NCBI RefSeq assembly: GCF_007743815.1
Contig: NZ_CP036265.1
Location: 584,501 to 648,500 of the forward strand
Reading direction: 5' to 3'
From: Alienimonas californiensis
GTDB lineage: Bacteria; Planctomycetota; Planctomycetia; Planctomycetales; Planctomycetaceae
DNA length: 64,000 bases
The translations under genes and the position numbers were made by a program. The notes below the pieces were generated by a model, which was not told where the DNA came from, searched no databases, and saw only the letters and a program-made list of their open reading frames with translations. Of this stretch, positions 1-9,206 are shown one piece after another (positions within the stretch are counted from its first letter, which is position 1; each line of letters opens with the position of its first letter).

Positions 1-1
1 C

Positions 2-160
2 GAGGAGGGCGGCGAGTTCCTGCTGGCCGAGAACGCCGACTTCACCGCCGCGGCGAGCGATTTCGCCGCGGGCGTGGGCCGCCGGAGCGCCGCCGAACTC
101 GCCGCCGCCCTGCGGGCCCGCCTGCCGCACGCCGCCGACCGCTTCGGCGTCTCGGCCTGA
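2..160 (+). CDS. C-terminal fragment of an unidentified protein
   Basis: An open frame runs from the window edge to a TGA at 158-160, giving the last 52 residues of a protein whose start lies upstream. The fragment is Ala/Arg-rich and ends DRFGVSA. No catalytic or binding motif is visible, so I do not assign a function. Codon use (G/C in third positions) is like the neighbours, which supports real coding. A strong hairpin repeat follows at 181-245. Confidence 0.6.
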   Translation, partial: EEGGEFLLAENADFTAAASDFAAGVGRRSAAELAAALRARLPHAADRFGVSA

Positions 161-180
161 TCGTTCCGTGGCGCCCCGGT

Positions 181-245
181 TCGCCGCCGCCGAGAGGCGG
201 CGCGGCGCGAGGAGTCGGGCACACGCCGCCTCTCGGCGGCGGCGA
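181..245. repeat. 22-bp perfect inverted repeat (dispersed GC-rich palindrome)
   Basis: Positions 181-202 are the exact reverse complement of 224-245 with a 21-nt spacer. The arm core is GCCGAGAGGC inside CGCC repeats. It follows the first gene and may act as its terminator, although no T-tract follows. A 31-bp stretch starting at 175 (CCCGGTTCGCCGCCGCCG...) recurs with two mismatches at 63956-63986, so this is a dispersed repeat. Confidence 0.75.
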
Positions 246-284
246 CCCCCGACACTCTGGTCGGAACCCGATTAAACTGCGGGC

Positions 285-881
285 ATGCCCGCCCGCCTGA
301 TTCTCGCCGCCTGCTGTTCCCTCCTCGCCGGGGCCGTGCATCCCCAGCACGTTACGCTGGCGGAGGCGGAGTGGAACCCGCAGAGCCAGTCCCTCGAAGT
401 CGCCCTGCGGATCACGCCGGCCCAGTTGGAGGAGGTCGTCGAACGCCACGCCGGACGGTCGGTCGATCTGGACGCCGAGGCCTCCGACGCCGCCGTCGCC
501 GCCTGGCTGCGGACCGCCTTTGTCGTCACCCCGCCGGACCCGGACCCGACCGACGACGAAGCCCCCGCCCCGGCGCCGCTGAAGTACGTGGGGAAAGAGG
601 TCGGGATCAGCGTCGGCTGGGTCTACTTCGAGGTCCCCCTGCCCGGCGGCTGGGAGGGCGTGACGGTGTCGGACCGGGTGCGGCTGAACGTCGAACCGGC
701 TCAGCACAACACGCTGGTCCTGTCCGTGACCCGGCCCAGCCCGGACGGCACGTCGCGGAAGGAGCGGGCCAGCTACACCTTCGACCGCCGCACGCCGGCC
801 CACATGCTGTGGGCGGCGGACCTGGAGCCGCTCAAGAAGTCAGCGACCGACGGGGCCGCCCCTCCCGCTTCGCCGAGATGA
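285..881 (+). CDS. DUF6702 family protein, exported
   Basis: Encodes 198 residues. The N-terminus is a short signal peptide (MPARLILAACCSLLAGAV) followed directly by HPQHVTLAEAEWNP and SLEVALRI, which match the start of the DUF6702 family, small periplasmic proteins of unknown function seen in Bacteroidetes and Planctomycetes. The middle is Asp/Pro-rich, and a second beta-rich part ends in a charged tail. It converges on the rhomboid gene and overlaps it by 50 bp at the 3' ends, so the two share a terminal region. The family assignment rests on the start motif and length; no biochemical role is known to me. Confidence 0.7.
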   Translation: MPARLILAACCSLLAGAVHPQHVTLAEAEWNPQSQSLEVALRITPAQLEEVVERHAGRSVDLDAEASDAAVAAWLRTAFVVTPPDPDPTDDEAPAPAPLKYVGKEVGISVGWVYFEVPLPGGWEGVTVSDRVRLNVEPAQHNTLVLSVTRPSPDGTSRKERASYTFDRRTPAHMLWAADLEPLKKSATDGAAPPASPR

Positions 882-1863
882 ACCCGGCGGCGAAGCCCAG
901 CGCCAGCCCGGAGAAGTGGGCCACGTTGGCGACGGCGATGATGCTGCCCGACAGGCACAGCACCAGGAACGCCAGCATAAAGAAGGTCGAATTGGTCGAC
1001 AGCGTGGTCAGCGGCCGCCCGCCGCGTTTGCGGCCGACCTCGAAGCCGAACAGCGCCACCGCCACCCCGCTGAAGCCGCCGAAGCGGGGGCTGGGCTCGA
1101 AATCGAACAGCCCCAGGATGGGCAGGCCGAACCGCATATCGGCGTAGTACTCCGCGACGTTTGACAGTGCCGCGACCGCCAACACGCCCAGCAGGAACCG
1201 CCACCAGCCGAAGCGGCCCTCCAGGATCGCTCCCAGGCCGACCAGCCAGCTCATGTTGAAGGCGAGGTGAATCGGGTTGGCGTGCAGCAGCGCCGGCGTG
1301 AACACCCGCCAGACCTCCCCCTGGGCGAGCGTTTCGCCGAGGGTGTCGAACTGAAGCCGCACCCAGCCCGGCCGCACGGGGACGATGCTGTGTTCCGTGA
1401 TCCAGAGCCAGTGGATCAGCGGTTCCTGGCGGCTCCACAGGCTCCAGGGGTCGTCCATCCCGCCCCAACCGAACAGGGCGACGACGACGCAGGCCCCGAT
1501 CAACCCCGCACAGACCGGCGCCCGCTTCCACAGCGGGGCCCCGCTGGCGGCGTCGCGAAACGTGTCCCGGCCGCGATGCACCCGTTTGGCGGCGGCCTTC
1601 CGCTCCTTCTCCGCCGCGGCCCGCAGACGGTCCGCCTGTTTCGAGGCGGCGGCGAACCGCTCGGCATTAGGGTCGTCGAGGAACGCGGCGAGCGTCGCCT
1701 TCGCGGCCGGCATGTCGTCCTCCTCCACCACCCAGACGGCGGCCTCCCCGGCGCCGGGGCCGACCGACTCGTTCGGGCGGAACTGGGCGGCCACGCCCTC
1801 GGCGACCAGGACGTCCGTCAGTCGGGCGGCGCGTTCGGGCGGGAGTTCGACAAGCAGGCGCAA
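832..1863 (-). CDS. Rhomboid family intramembrane serine protease
   Basis: A 343-residue membrane protein. Residues 1-65 resemble the cytoplasmic alpha/beta domain found in front of GlpG-type rhomboids; 75-105 is a charged Lys/Arg/Ala linker; the rest holds about six hydrophobic segments. Rhomboid hallmarks are in order: WRVFTP (185-190), HANPIHLAFN with Asn203, the nucleophile in GFSG (Ser265) and the catalytic His316 in AHFSG. The Ser-His dyad is intact, so an active protease cleaving transmembrane substrates is likely; its substrate is unknown. The ATG at 1863 starts the GlpG-like domain directly. It overlaps the 3' end of the convergent DUF6702 gene by 50 bp. Confidence 0.92.
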   Translation of the reverse strand: MRLLVELPPERAARLTDVLVAEGVAAQFRPNESVGPGAGEAAVWVVEEDDMPAAKATLAAFLDDPNAERFAAASKQADRLRAAAEKERKAAAKRVHRGRDTFRDAASGAPLWKRAPVCAGLIGACVVVALFGWGGMDDPWSLWSRQEPLIHWLWITEHSIVPVRPGWVRLQFDTLGETLAQGEVWRVFTPALLHANPIHLAFNMSWLVGLGAILEGRFGWWRFLLGVLAVAALSNVAEYYADMRFGLPILGLFDFEPSPRFGGFSGVAVALFGFEVGRKRGGRPLTTLSTNSTFFMLAFLVLCLSGSIIAVANVAHFSGLALGFAAGFISAKREGRPRRSLTS

Positions 1864-2164
1864 CGCGACGAGACGGATTTGGGGACGGGGCGAACGGGCG
1901 GGTCACTGTACCCGCCGCCGACGACGCTCGCCCGGCCCGCACGCCTGCCGCGGAAACGGCCCGCACAGCCGAGGCGGAAACTGAAGGGGTTCGGGGGCGA
2001 ATCCGGCTCCGTCGACAGAATCGGCAAAGTCGCCTCATGCCGCGTGACCGAACGGTCGATACCGGGTGTGCGGGCGGTTCGCGCCCCCACCAACCCCGAT
2101 CGCTCCGGCCCCTTCGGTCGGGCGCCCACGATCGGCCGACTTCGAGGACGAGCGAAAGTCCCCC
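1864..2164. other. Divergent intergenic region, rhomboid / MarR
   Basis: About 300 bp between two divergent starts, so it should carry both promoters. I see no convincing -35/-10 pair, operator palindrome or small gene. A GTG-started in-frame extension of the MarR gene (from 2066) would cross part of it, but its composition does not look like a conserved N-terminus. Confidence 0.4.
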
Positions 2165-3220
2165 ATGCCGCCCGCGACCCCCAACGATCACGCCGCCTCC
2201 ACTTCCGGCGGTCACGTCGAACATCCGCCGGTCTCCGCCGCTGCCCGGGCCGCGGCGCCGCCGCACCCGCCGCGGCCGGTCACCGTGCCGCCCGCCAGCC
2301 TGTCCGGGAAACCGGCCTCGCCGGTCCCGGCGTTCAGCCGGCCCTCCGGGGCGGTGACCTCCCTGCCGGCGAACAGCCCGCAGGCCTCCTACTTCACCGG
2401 GCCGGCGGTCGCCGCCGTCACCGCCGGCCGCGGGGCGGTCGTCAGCGGCTCGCCCTACAGCTCCGGGCAATACTACTCCGGCTCGAACGCCTCCCAGGGC
2501 GAACGGGTGGAGCACCCCCCGGTGGTGCCCTTCGCCCGTCCGGCGGCTCCGGCGCCGCAGGCGGCCCGGCCGGCTCAGCCCGCCTACGCCGCCCGCCCCG
2601 AAGGCCCGGCGACGATCCCGGCGGAGCACCGCTTCGCCTCCCAGCCGAGCCACGCCGCCCCGACGAGCCCGACCGGCCCGCGGGAGGAATACGCTCAGAT
2701 CGCCGGGAGCATCGGCCCGACCCAGGAGGTTCCCGCCCCGGACCTCTCCCCGGCCGACGCCGCCGCCAATCGCGTGCTGGACACGCTGATGAAGCTCGGC
2801 CACCGGGTGCGGGGCGTGCTCGACGCCCGGTTCGCCGGGATGAAGATGACCGACGCCCGCTACATGGCCCTGCGGGTCGTGCAGGACAGCGCCCCGGAAG
2901 GCTGCACCCAGGCGAAGCTCGCCGCGGCGCTGGGCCAGTGCGAGAGCAGCGTCTCCACGCTGGTGGAGCGGATGCGGACCGGCAAGCTGGTCTACCGCCT
3001 GCACCCCAAGAGCGACCGTCGCAAACGGGTGCTGCTGCTGACCGACGCCGGCCGCGAAGCCCTCGAACACGCCGAAGCCGCCCGGGCCGAGGCCGCCAAG
3101 GAACTGTGCATCGCTCTCTCCCACGAGGAGCGGGACGGTCTGTGCGACGCCCTCAGCTGCCTGCTGGAAGGCGTGCAGCAGACCGACGCCGACGCCGGCC
3201 GACGCCGCAAAGTCGCCTGA
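2165..3220 (+). CDS. MarR family transcriptional regulator with long Pro/Ala-rich N-terminal arm
   Basis: 351 residues from the ATG at 2165; an in-frame GTG at 2066 is possible but less convincing. The last 155 or so residues form a MarR winged helix: a dimerisation helix (VLDTLMKLGHRVRGVL), the recognition region GCTQAKLAAALGQCESSVSTLV, the wing SDRRKRVLLLTDAG, and C-terminal helices. The first 195 residues are low-complexity Pro/Ala/Ser with a repeated VEHPPV motif (residue about 19 and again about 117); typical MarR proteins are only 140-180 residues, so this arm is unusual. A terminator hairpin separates it from the TolC-family gene 90 bp downstream, a plausible target. The ligand is unknown. 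Confidence 0.85.
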   Translation: MPPATPNDHAASTSGGHVEHPPVSAAARAAAPPHPPRPVTVPPASLSGKPASPVPAFSRPSGAVTSLPANSPQASYFTGPAVAAVTAGRGAVVSGSPYSSGQYYSGSNASQGERVEHPPVVPFARPAAPAPQAARPAQPAYAARPEGPATIPAEHRFASQPSHAAPTSPTGPREEYAQIAGSIGPTQEVPAPDLSPADAAANRVLDTLMKLGHRVRGVLDARFAGMKMTDARYMALRVVQDSAPEGCTQAKLAAALGQCESSVSTLVERMRTGKLVYRLHPKSDRRKRVLLLTDAGREALEHAEAARAEAAKELCIALSHEERDGLCDALSCLLEGVQQTDADAGRRRKVA

Positions 3221-3244
3221 GCGACTCTTTTCGACTCATTCCAG

Positions 3245-3280
3245 AGAGTCTCCGGGGATCATCTGACTCCCGGAGACTCT
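3245..3280 (+). terminator. Rho-independent terminator after the MarR gene
   Basis: A 12-bp perfect stem (AGAGTCTCCGGG / CCCGGAGACTCT) with a 12-nt loop, followed by TTTG. It lies 25 bp after the MarR stop and 32 bp before the TolC-family ATG, so it could end the MarR transcript or attenuate read-through. Confidence 0.85.
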
Positions 3281-3311
3281 TTTGTTGTCCGCCCCCTGCC
3301 GCGCCCGCCGC

Positions 3312-6300
3312 ATGTTCCGCCGCCGTGACCGCCGCCGGTTTGCGTGCTCCCCGGGCGTTCCCGCCACGGGCGTTTCCGCCACGGGGCGGCGGGCCTGCGG
3401 GTTCGTCCTGCTGGCGGCGACGGTCTGCCTGCCGATCGGCTGCGGCAAGGCGTTCTGGCGTCAGAACGCCGACGCCGAGGCTTACGGGCTGGCCTGGGAG
3501 AAGAGCCAGGACCCCCGCTGGGCCCCGCCGAGGCTGGACATTATCCCCGACCCCCGCAGCCGGTTCTTCGATCCGAACCACCCGGACTGCGAACCCGTCC
3601 CGCCGGACGATCCCGCCGCCAACCGCTTTATGGATCGCATGGGCGATTTCGGGCGGATCAAGGGGGACGACGACTGGCACGAGACCTACGGCTACACGCC
3701 GTTCATCGAAAACCCGCTGTGGCTGGAGCGGTTCGGCCTGACGCGGGCCGGTCTGAACGCCGCCTGGGCCGCCCGCGGTTCCAGCGACGGCGGCGAAGGC
3801 GGCGTGCAGCGGGCGAGTTTCCAGACCGGACTGATCGATCTGGACGACACCGCCCCGCTGCGGCGCCCGTCGGAGCAGAACCTCGCCGTGCCTGGCGCCG
3901 CGCTCGGCGGCGGGCCGCTCGACGCCGGCGACGCAGCGGCCAGTCTCGTCCCCGATGAGGGCGAGTTCGCCGGCCTGGAGCCGACCGAGGACGTCGGCGG
4001 GTCCGATCTGGACGCCGGCAACCCGTTCCTCCCGGCGGTGCACGACCTCACCCTGCCGGGGGCGATCGAACTAGCGTACATTCATAATCGGGAATACCAG
4101 ACCGTCTTGGAGGACGTCTATCTGGCGGCGCTGGCCCTGTCCTTCGAGCGGTTCCGCTTCGACGTGCGGTTCCTCGGCCTCGGCGGGAACCCGCCGGGGG
4201 TCACGTTCCGGGACGAATACCTGCGGCGCCCGCAGTCGGACACCAGCTCGATCACCACGAACGTCGGCGTCTCCCGGTTGCTGCCGGCCGGCGGACAGTG
4301 GGCCGTCGAGCTGACGAACAACACGCTGTACGTGTTCGGCGGCGGGGCGGACAGCGCCAGCGCCAGCCTGATCAGCTACTCGCTCGTCCAGCCGCTGCTG
4401 CGCGGCGCCGGGCGGAAGATCACGTTGGAGGCCCTGACTCAGTCGGAGCGGAACCTGCTGTACGCGGTCCGCGATCTGGCCCGGTTCCGCAAGGTCTTCT
4501 TCGCGGACGCCGCCACCGCCGGGCCCGGCGGTGGGTACCTCGGGCTGCTCACCCAGGTGCAGACGATTAATAACCTGCGGGACAACATTCGCCGCACGGA
4601 GCAGTTGCTCGAACTGCGCCGCGAACTGGACCGGCAACGGCCCAGCGTGTTCACCGTCCCGCTGGCCCGGCTGCCGGAGGGGGCGATCGACGCCCTCGAC
4701 CCGGCGCTGCTGGACCGCCCCGTCGGCGAGGCGGAGAACCCCGGCGAGGCGCCGCCCACCGTGCGGGACCGCCTGCTGGCCGGCGAGCCGCTCCAGGTGC
4801 GCCTGCCCTTCGCCGGGGCGTTGAACGGCGTGGCCCGGTACGACGCCGGGCTGGGGCTGCTCCAGGTCGTCGGCGATCTGACCGCGGAGGAAGAAGCGGC
4901 GCTGCTGGCCCTCTCGGAGGACCCGCTGTTCCGCGACGCCGCCGCGGACGTGGTCACGCAGATCCGCACCGACCCGATCACGCTGGCCGCCGCCCAGCTG
5001 GAGAGCAACCTCGTCAACCTCATTACCCAGTTGCGACAGGCCGAAGCCTCCCTGCAGGACGATCTGGACAGCTACAAGCTGTACCTCGGCCTGCCGCCGG
5101 ACATGGTCGTCACGTTGGACGAATCCTTCCTGGAGCCGTTCCAACTGATCGACGCGGACCTGACGGCCAACGAACGGGTCGTGGAGGAGTTCGTGCAGGA
5201 ATGGGCCGCCCTGAACCTGATCGGGTCGGAGCAGGAGAACCTCGCCGCGGCGGAGGCGATCCCCGCGGCGGCGATCGCCGAGGTCGTCCGCGGCCTGGCG
5301 GAGTTGAACGAGCGGACCCGGGTCGTGGTGCGGGACCTGGCGGAAAACGACCTGGCGAACGTCCGCAGCTTCGAGGAGCAGCGCCTCAGCGAACTGGACG
5401 AATTGCAGCAGGCCCGGTTCAGCCGCGACCTCGACCGCGACGCCCGCACGCTGGACACGCTGCTCCGCGGCCTCGACCGCCGGGCGGACGAACTGGCGCA
5501 GGTCCTCGAGGAGCTGAACGCCCCGGACGTGACGGCCCGCACGAAGGTGCGGGCGGCGAACCTCGTCGGCCTGCTCCGGCAGGATCTGTTGCGGGACGCC
5601 CGCGGGGCGGAGGTCGTGCAAACGGGCCTGCGGGTGGAACAGCTCGCGCTCAACCCGTTCGACATGCCGCTGGAGGCCGCCGTGCAACTGGCGCTGGAGA
5701 ACCGGCTGGACCTGATGAACCAGCGGGCCGCCGTCACGGACGCCCGCCGGCAACTGGAACTGGCCGCGAACGCGCTGCAGGGCGTGTTGAACCTCGTCGC
5801 CGAGGGCAACGTCCGCACCCAGCCGCTGTTCAACGCCGACGGCAGCACGAACCCGCTGGACTTCCGCGTCGACGACAGCGACTTCAACGTCGGGGTGGAG
5901 TTCGACACCCCGCTGGACCGCGTGCAGGAACGCAACGCCTACCGGGCGGCGCTGATCGATTACCAGCGCGCCCGCCGGGACTTCATCGCCGCCGAGGACA
6001 CTGTCCGGGCGGACGTCCGCACCGCCTGGCGGCAGCTCGCGGTGCTCAAACAGAACTTCGAGACGACCCGGCAGGCGGTCCGCATCGCCGCGGTGCAGTT
6101 CGACAACGCCGTTGAACAACAATTCGCCCCCACTGGCGGCGGCGGCAGCCGGAACAACAGCCAGTTCGACCTGCTCAACGCCCTGAGCAGCCTGCTGGGC
6201 AGCTCCAACGACCTGATCTCCAACTTCGTGAACTACGAGCGGGCCCGCGTGGCGATTTATCGGGACACCGGCCTGATGGTCGTCGGCCCGGAGGGGCTGT

Positions 6301-6398
6301 GGCGGGACGAGTTCTATCTGCAGGACGAACTCCGCGTGATCACGCCCGGCCGGGGAGCCCCGGAGTCGCTAGAGCCCGAGATCGTGCCCTCGGAGTAA
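3312..6398 (+). CDS. TolC-family outer membrane efflux protein, oversized
   Basis: 1028 residues from ATG 3312 (a TTG at 3282 lies against the terminator and is rejected). A basic N-terminus and a hydrophobic stretch ending IGCGK give a lipoprotein-type export signal. The two TolC (OEP) units are recognisable: LPGAIELAYIHNREYQTVLEDVYLAALAL (near residue 245) and MPLEAAVQLALENRLDLMNQRAAV (near 790), each followed by long amphipathic helices. Classic TolC proteins have 430-500 residues; here a helical, Gln/Asn/Glu-rich region of roughly 350 residues separates the halves, and about 230 residues precede the first. It should form the outer-membrane channel of a tripartite pump; a matching adaptor and RND permease lie far off at 55.3-60.5 kb, and a link to them is only inferred. 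Confidence 0.85.
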   Translation: MFRRRDRRRFACSPGVPATGVSATGRRACGFVLLAATVCLPIGCGKAFWRQNADAEAYGLAWEKSQDPRWAPPRLDIIPDPRSRFFDPNHPDCEPVPPDDPAANRFMDRMGDFGRIKGDDDWHETYGYTPFIENPLWLERFGLTRAGLNAAWAARGSSDGGEGGVQRASFQTGLIDLDDTAPLRRPSEQNLAVPGAALGGGPLDAGDAAASLVPDEGEFAGLEPTEDVGGSDLDAGNPFLPAVHDLTLPGAIELAYIHNREYQTVLEDVYLAALALSFERFRFDVRFLGLGGNPPGVTFRDEYLRRPQSDTSSITTNVGVSRLLPAGGQWAVELTNNTLYVFGGGADSASASLISYSLVQPLLRGAGRKITLEALTQSERNLLYAVRDLARFRKVFFADAATAGPGGGYLGLLTQVQTINNLRDNIRRTEQLLELRRELDRQRPSVFTVPLARLPEGAIDALDPALLDRPVGEAENPGEAPPTVRDRLLAGEPLQVRLPFAGALNGVARYDAGLGLLQVVGDLTAEEEAALLALSEDPLFRDAAADVVTQIRTDPITLAAAQLESNLVNLITQLRQAEASLQDDLDSYKLYLGLPPDMVVTLDESFLEPFQLIDADLTANERVVEEFVQEWAALNLIGSEQENLAAAEAIPAAAIAEVVRGLAELNERTRVVVRDLAENDLANVRSFEEQRLSELDELQQARFSRDLDRDARTLDTLLRGLDRRADELAQVLEELNAPDVTARTKVRAANLVGLLRQDLLRDARGAEVVQTGLRVEQLALNPFDMPLEAAVQLALENRLDLMNQRAAVTDARRQLELAANALQGVLNLVAEGNVRTQPLFNADGSTNPLDFRVDDSDFNVGVEFDTPLDRVQERNAYRAALIDYQRARRDFIAAEDTVRADVRTAWRQLAVLKQNFETTRQAVRIAAVQFDNAVEQQFAPTGGGGSRNNSQFDLLNALSSLLGSSNDLISNFVNYERARVAIYRDTGLMVVGPEGLWRDEFYLQDELRVITPGRGAPESLEPEIVPSE

Positions 6399-6497
6399 GG
6401 GCGGCGGTAGGCGGGAACGGCCCGTCGCGGCGGCGGTTGCGGGGCGGGAGCGGGGCGCGGCACCCTGCCCCGTCCCGTTTCGCTTTGCGAGTTCCCG

Positions 6498-7619
6498 ATG
6501 CACGCCGTCCTCCTGGTCGCCGCCGTCCTCGCCGGCCCGCCGGCCCCCGTTGACGATCCGGGGGACGCCCCGCAGGTCGCCGACCCCTCCGCGGCGTACG
6601 TGCAGCTTGAACCGCTGCCGGGGGAGGCGGTGTCGTTTCGGGTGAACGGCGTGGAGGCGACCCGCTGGCACACGGGCACGACGATCGGGCGGGCGTCCTT
6701 CTACCCCCTGACGGCGCCGACCGACGCCCCAGCCGCCGGCTCGCTGGTGCGGATGGGGCACCCGGGCGCCCCCAACCACAGCCATCACCGCGGCGTCTGG
6801 TTCGCCCACCAGGACGTGAACGGCCGGAACTTCTGGGAGGACGACCCGGCCGTCACGGTTCGGCAGACCGACTGGCTCGCCCTGGAAAGCGGGCGCGGCG
6901 AGGGCCGCATGGCCTGCCGCCTCGCCTGGGTCGGCGCCGACGGCCGTACGGCGCTGACGCAGGACCTCGTCGCCGCCCTGCGTCCCCTCGGAGCCACGCT
7001 GGCGGACGGCTACGAGTTGGAACTGCACCTCACCCTCCGGCCGGGCGACGACGGGCCCGGCAACGACGGGCCGGTCACGCTGGGGCAGACGAACTTCGGG
7101 CTGCTCGGCGTGCGGGTCGCCGAGAGCCTGTCCGAACATTTCGGCGCCGGCCGACTCACCGACGACGCCGGCCGCACGGGGGAGCCGGCGATCTTCGGCA
7201 ACGCCGCCCGCTGGGTGGACTACAGCGGCCCCGTGCCCGTCGGCCAAGGCGAGGCCTTCCGGTTCGAACCTCACGGCCTGACCGTGTTCGATCACCCCGC
7301 CAACCGCGCCGCCGGCGTTGCGGAAGGCGACGAGACCGGCGGCGAACCGGTCGAAGGGGAACCGGTCCGCTGGCACGTGCGGGCGGACGGTTGGATCGGC
7401 CCGTCGCTCTGCCGGGAGGCGCCCCGCGAAGTCAGCGCGGAGGAGCCGCTCGCCCTGCGATACCTGTTGCACGCGCATCCCGGCCCCTACGCGGCGGAGG
7501 TCGCCGCGGCCCGGTACGAGGCGTTCCTCGCCCGTCCGCCGCTGGGGGTCCGCAAGTCCTCCCGACCGCACACAGCCTTCGAGATCGTCCGTCAAGGAGA
7601 CGGCGAACCGGGCGACTGA
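6498..7619 (+). CDS. DUF6807 (PmoA-type) secreted protein
   Basis: 373 residues beginning with a signal peptide (MHAVLLVAAVLAGPPA). The diagnostic stretch is GHPGAPNHSHHRGVWFAHQDVNGRNFW, a His-rich motif characteristic of DUF6807, a beta-sandwich family common in planctomycete and Bacteroidetes carbohydrate-utilisation loci. The name PmoA is historical and does not imply methane oxidation here. It converges with the Gfo/Idh/MocA gene (stops 12 bp apart), an association common in these bacteria. A second member lies at 49689-50657. Function unknown; the His cluster suggests metal or sugar binding. Confidence 0.85.
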   Translation: MHAVLLVAAVLAGPPAPVDDPGDAPQVADPSAAYVQLEPLPGEAVSFRVNGVEATRWHTGTTIGRASFYPLTAPTDAPAAGSLVRMGHPGAPNHSHHRGVWFAHQDVNGRNFWEDDPAVTVRQTDWLALESGRGEGRMACRLAWVGADGRTALTQDLVAALRPLGATLADGYELELHLTLRPGDDGPGNDGPVTLGQTNFGLLGVRVAESLSEHFGAGRLTDDAGRTGEPAIFGNAARWVDYSGPVPVGQGEAFRFEPHGLTVFDHPANRAAGVAEGDETGGEPVEGEPVRWHVRADGWIGPSLCREAPREVSAEEPLALRYLLHAHPGPYAAEVAAARYEAFLARPPLGVRKSSRPHTAFEIVRQGDGEPGD

Positions 7620-7631
7620 TCGGAGCGGCGG

Positions 7632-8951
7632 TCAGGCCGGCCGGGCGGGGTTCCAACCCTCGGCGTACTCGCGGTCCCACAGGGCCGACGCCTCCTCGTC
7701 GTGGAGGATGCGTCCGGTGGCCGGGTCGCAGGTCAGCCGGCGGCCGACCCGGTGGGCGATGTTGCCGAGGTGGCAGGGCAGCGTGCTGCGGTGAGCGACG
7801 TCCGCCGGGGCGTGCAGCAGGCCGGGATCGTCCGCCCGGATCGCGGCGACGAAGTTCGCGGCGTGGGCGGCTTCCATCTCGCCGAAGTCCGAGTTGGCGC
7901 TGCGATGGGTCTCCTTGCCCTGCCGGTCGAACGACCGGTAGCCGCCGGAGGTCAGCTGCACCGAACCGTTCGTGCCGTGGAACGTCACGCCGAAGCCGTC
8001 GCCCATCAGCCCGAGTTTGTTGCAGGACAGGCCCTCCCACGTCATCTGCTTGCCGCCGGGGAAGGTCCAGGCGCACTGGGCGGTGTCCGGGGTCTGCTGG
8101 TCGTCGTCCCAGGCGTAGCGGCCGGCCGTGCAGACGACGGAGTCCGGGAACTCCGCGTCCAACCCCCACCGGGCCAAGTCCAGGGCGTGCACGCCGTTGT
8201 TCCCCAGCTCGCCGTTGCCGTAGTCCCAGAACCAGTGCCAGTTATAGGGGATCATCCCGGCACGGTACGGCGCCCGCGGGACCGGCCCCTGCCACAGGTC
8301 GTAGTCCAGCGAGGGCGGCGGCTCGGTCGGGGCGTCCAGGTTCACCGGGCCGCGGCCGTTGGCGTACCAGCCGCGGGCCAGATAGACGTCGCCGATCTCC
8401 CCGCCGCGGACCAGGTCCATCCCTTCGAGAATCAGCGGGGCGCTGCGGCGCTGCGTGCCGTGCTGCACGCACAGTCCGGTCCTCTTCGCGGCGGCCTCCA
8501 GCCGTTCCCCCTCGGCGGGGGTGTGGGAACAGGGCTTCTCCACATAGACGTGCTTGCCGGCCTCCAGGGCCAGCAGGGCGGCGGGGGTGTGCCAGAAGTT
8601 CGGCGCCGCGACCAGCAGGGCGTCGATCGACGGGTCGGCGAGGACCTCCCGCACGTCCGTCGCGGAACTCGGGGCGGCGCCGGACAGGGCCGTCACCTCC
8701 TTCATCGCCCGGTTGAGCCGACCGGCGTCCACGTCGCACAGCGCGGCGACCGTTACGTTCGGCAGCCCGGAGAACGTCTTCGCCAGCGATAGGCCGCGCC
8801 CCAGCCCCATCACCGCGACCCGCACCGGCCGGTCGCCGGGGGAGGCCGCATCTCCCTCGTCCCGGGCCGCCGCGGGGACGGCCAGCGACGCGCCGGCGGC
8901 CGCCGCGGAGGAGGTTTGCACGAACTGGCGGCGGGAGAGCGGCGGCGTCAT
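7632..8951 (-). CDS. Gfo/Idh/MocA family oxidoreductase, Tat-exported
   Basis: 439 residues. The N-terminus LSRRQFVQTSSAAAAG is a twin-arginine signal, so the folded enzyme with its nucleotide is probably exported. A Rossmann fold follows (VRVAVMGLGRGLSLAKTFSG), then VEKPCSHTPAEG with the EKP lysine typical of the family, and the C-terminal beta-sheet domain with WFWDYGNGELGNNGVHALDLARW. Family members oxidise or reduce sugars and cyclitols with NAD(P). It is one of many paralogues usual in planctomycetes; another is at 37192-38523. The substrate cannot be told from sequence, but the neighbours (DUF6807, sialidase, GH71/99-like) point to carbohydrates. Confidence 0.93.
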   Translation of the reverse strand: MTPPLSRRQFVQTSSAAAAGASLAVPAAARDEGDAASPGDRPVRVAVMGLGRGLSLAKTFSGLPNVTVAALCDVDAGRLNRAMKEVTALSGAAPSSATDVREVLADPSIDALLVAAPNFWHTPAALLALEAGKHVYVEKPCSHTPAEGERLEAAAKRTGLCVQHGTQRRSAPLILEGMDLVRGGEIGDVYLARGWYANGRGPVNLDAPTEPPPSLDYDLWQGPVPRAPYRAGMIPYNWHWFWDYGNGELGNNGVHALDLARWGLDAEFPDSVVCTAGRYAWDDDQQTPDTAQCAWTFPGGKQMTWEGLSCNKLGLMGDGFGVTFHGTNGSVQLTSGGYRSFDRQGKETHRSANSDFGEMEAAHAANFVAAIRADDPGLLHAPADVAHRSTLPCHLGNIAHRVGRRLTCDPATGRILHDEEASALWDREYAEGWNPARPA

Positions 8952-9206
8952 CGGACCGGCGGGCGAACGGAGGGAGCGAGGAGCTGAGGGGGCGGCGGGC
9001 GCCGCTCCCGACCGTACGGAATTCGCCGCACGCCGTCGCCCGCTCCCGGAGGCGCCGGGCCTTCGCGATCCTCCGCCCCGGCGACGGCGAACCGGCCGGG
9101 GATCAAGCGAAGCTGGGGCCGGCCCCCGTGACGTTCGGTCGCTGCGCGTCGCGGCGTCGGTCGGCTAACCTGCTCCGCCCCGAATCGTTCCGGAGCCGCC
9201 TGAATC

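Noticed and set aside
832..881. Frameshift or truncation at the DUF6702-rhomboid junction
   Set aside because: The overlap is simply two convergent genes sharing 50 bp at their 3' ends; both proteins look complete.
1267..3741. Plus-strand frame of 824 codons spanning rhomboid, MarR and TolC-type genes
   Set aside because: Crosses three recognised genes in other frames, and a terminator; Arg/Pro/Gly-rich composition of a non-coding frame in high-GC DNA.
4071..6122. Long minus-strand frame opposite the TolC-type gene
   Set aside because: Antisense shadow of a recognised gene; no motif and a skewed composition.
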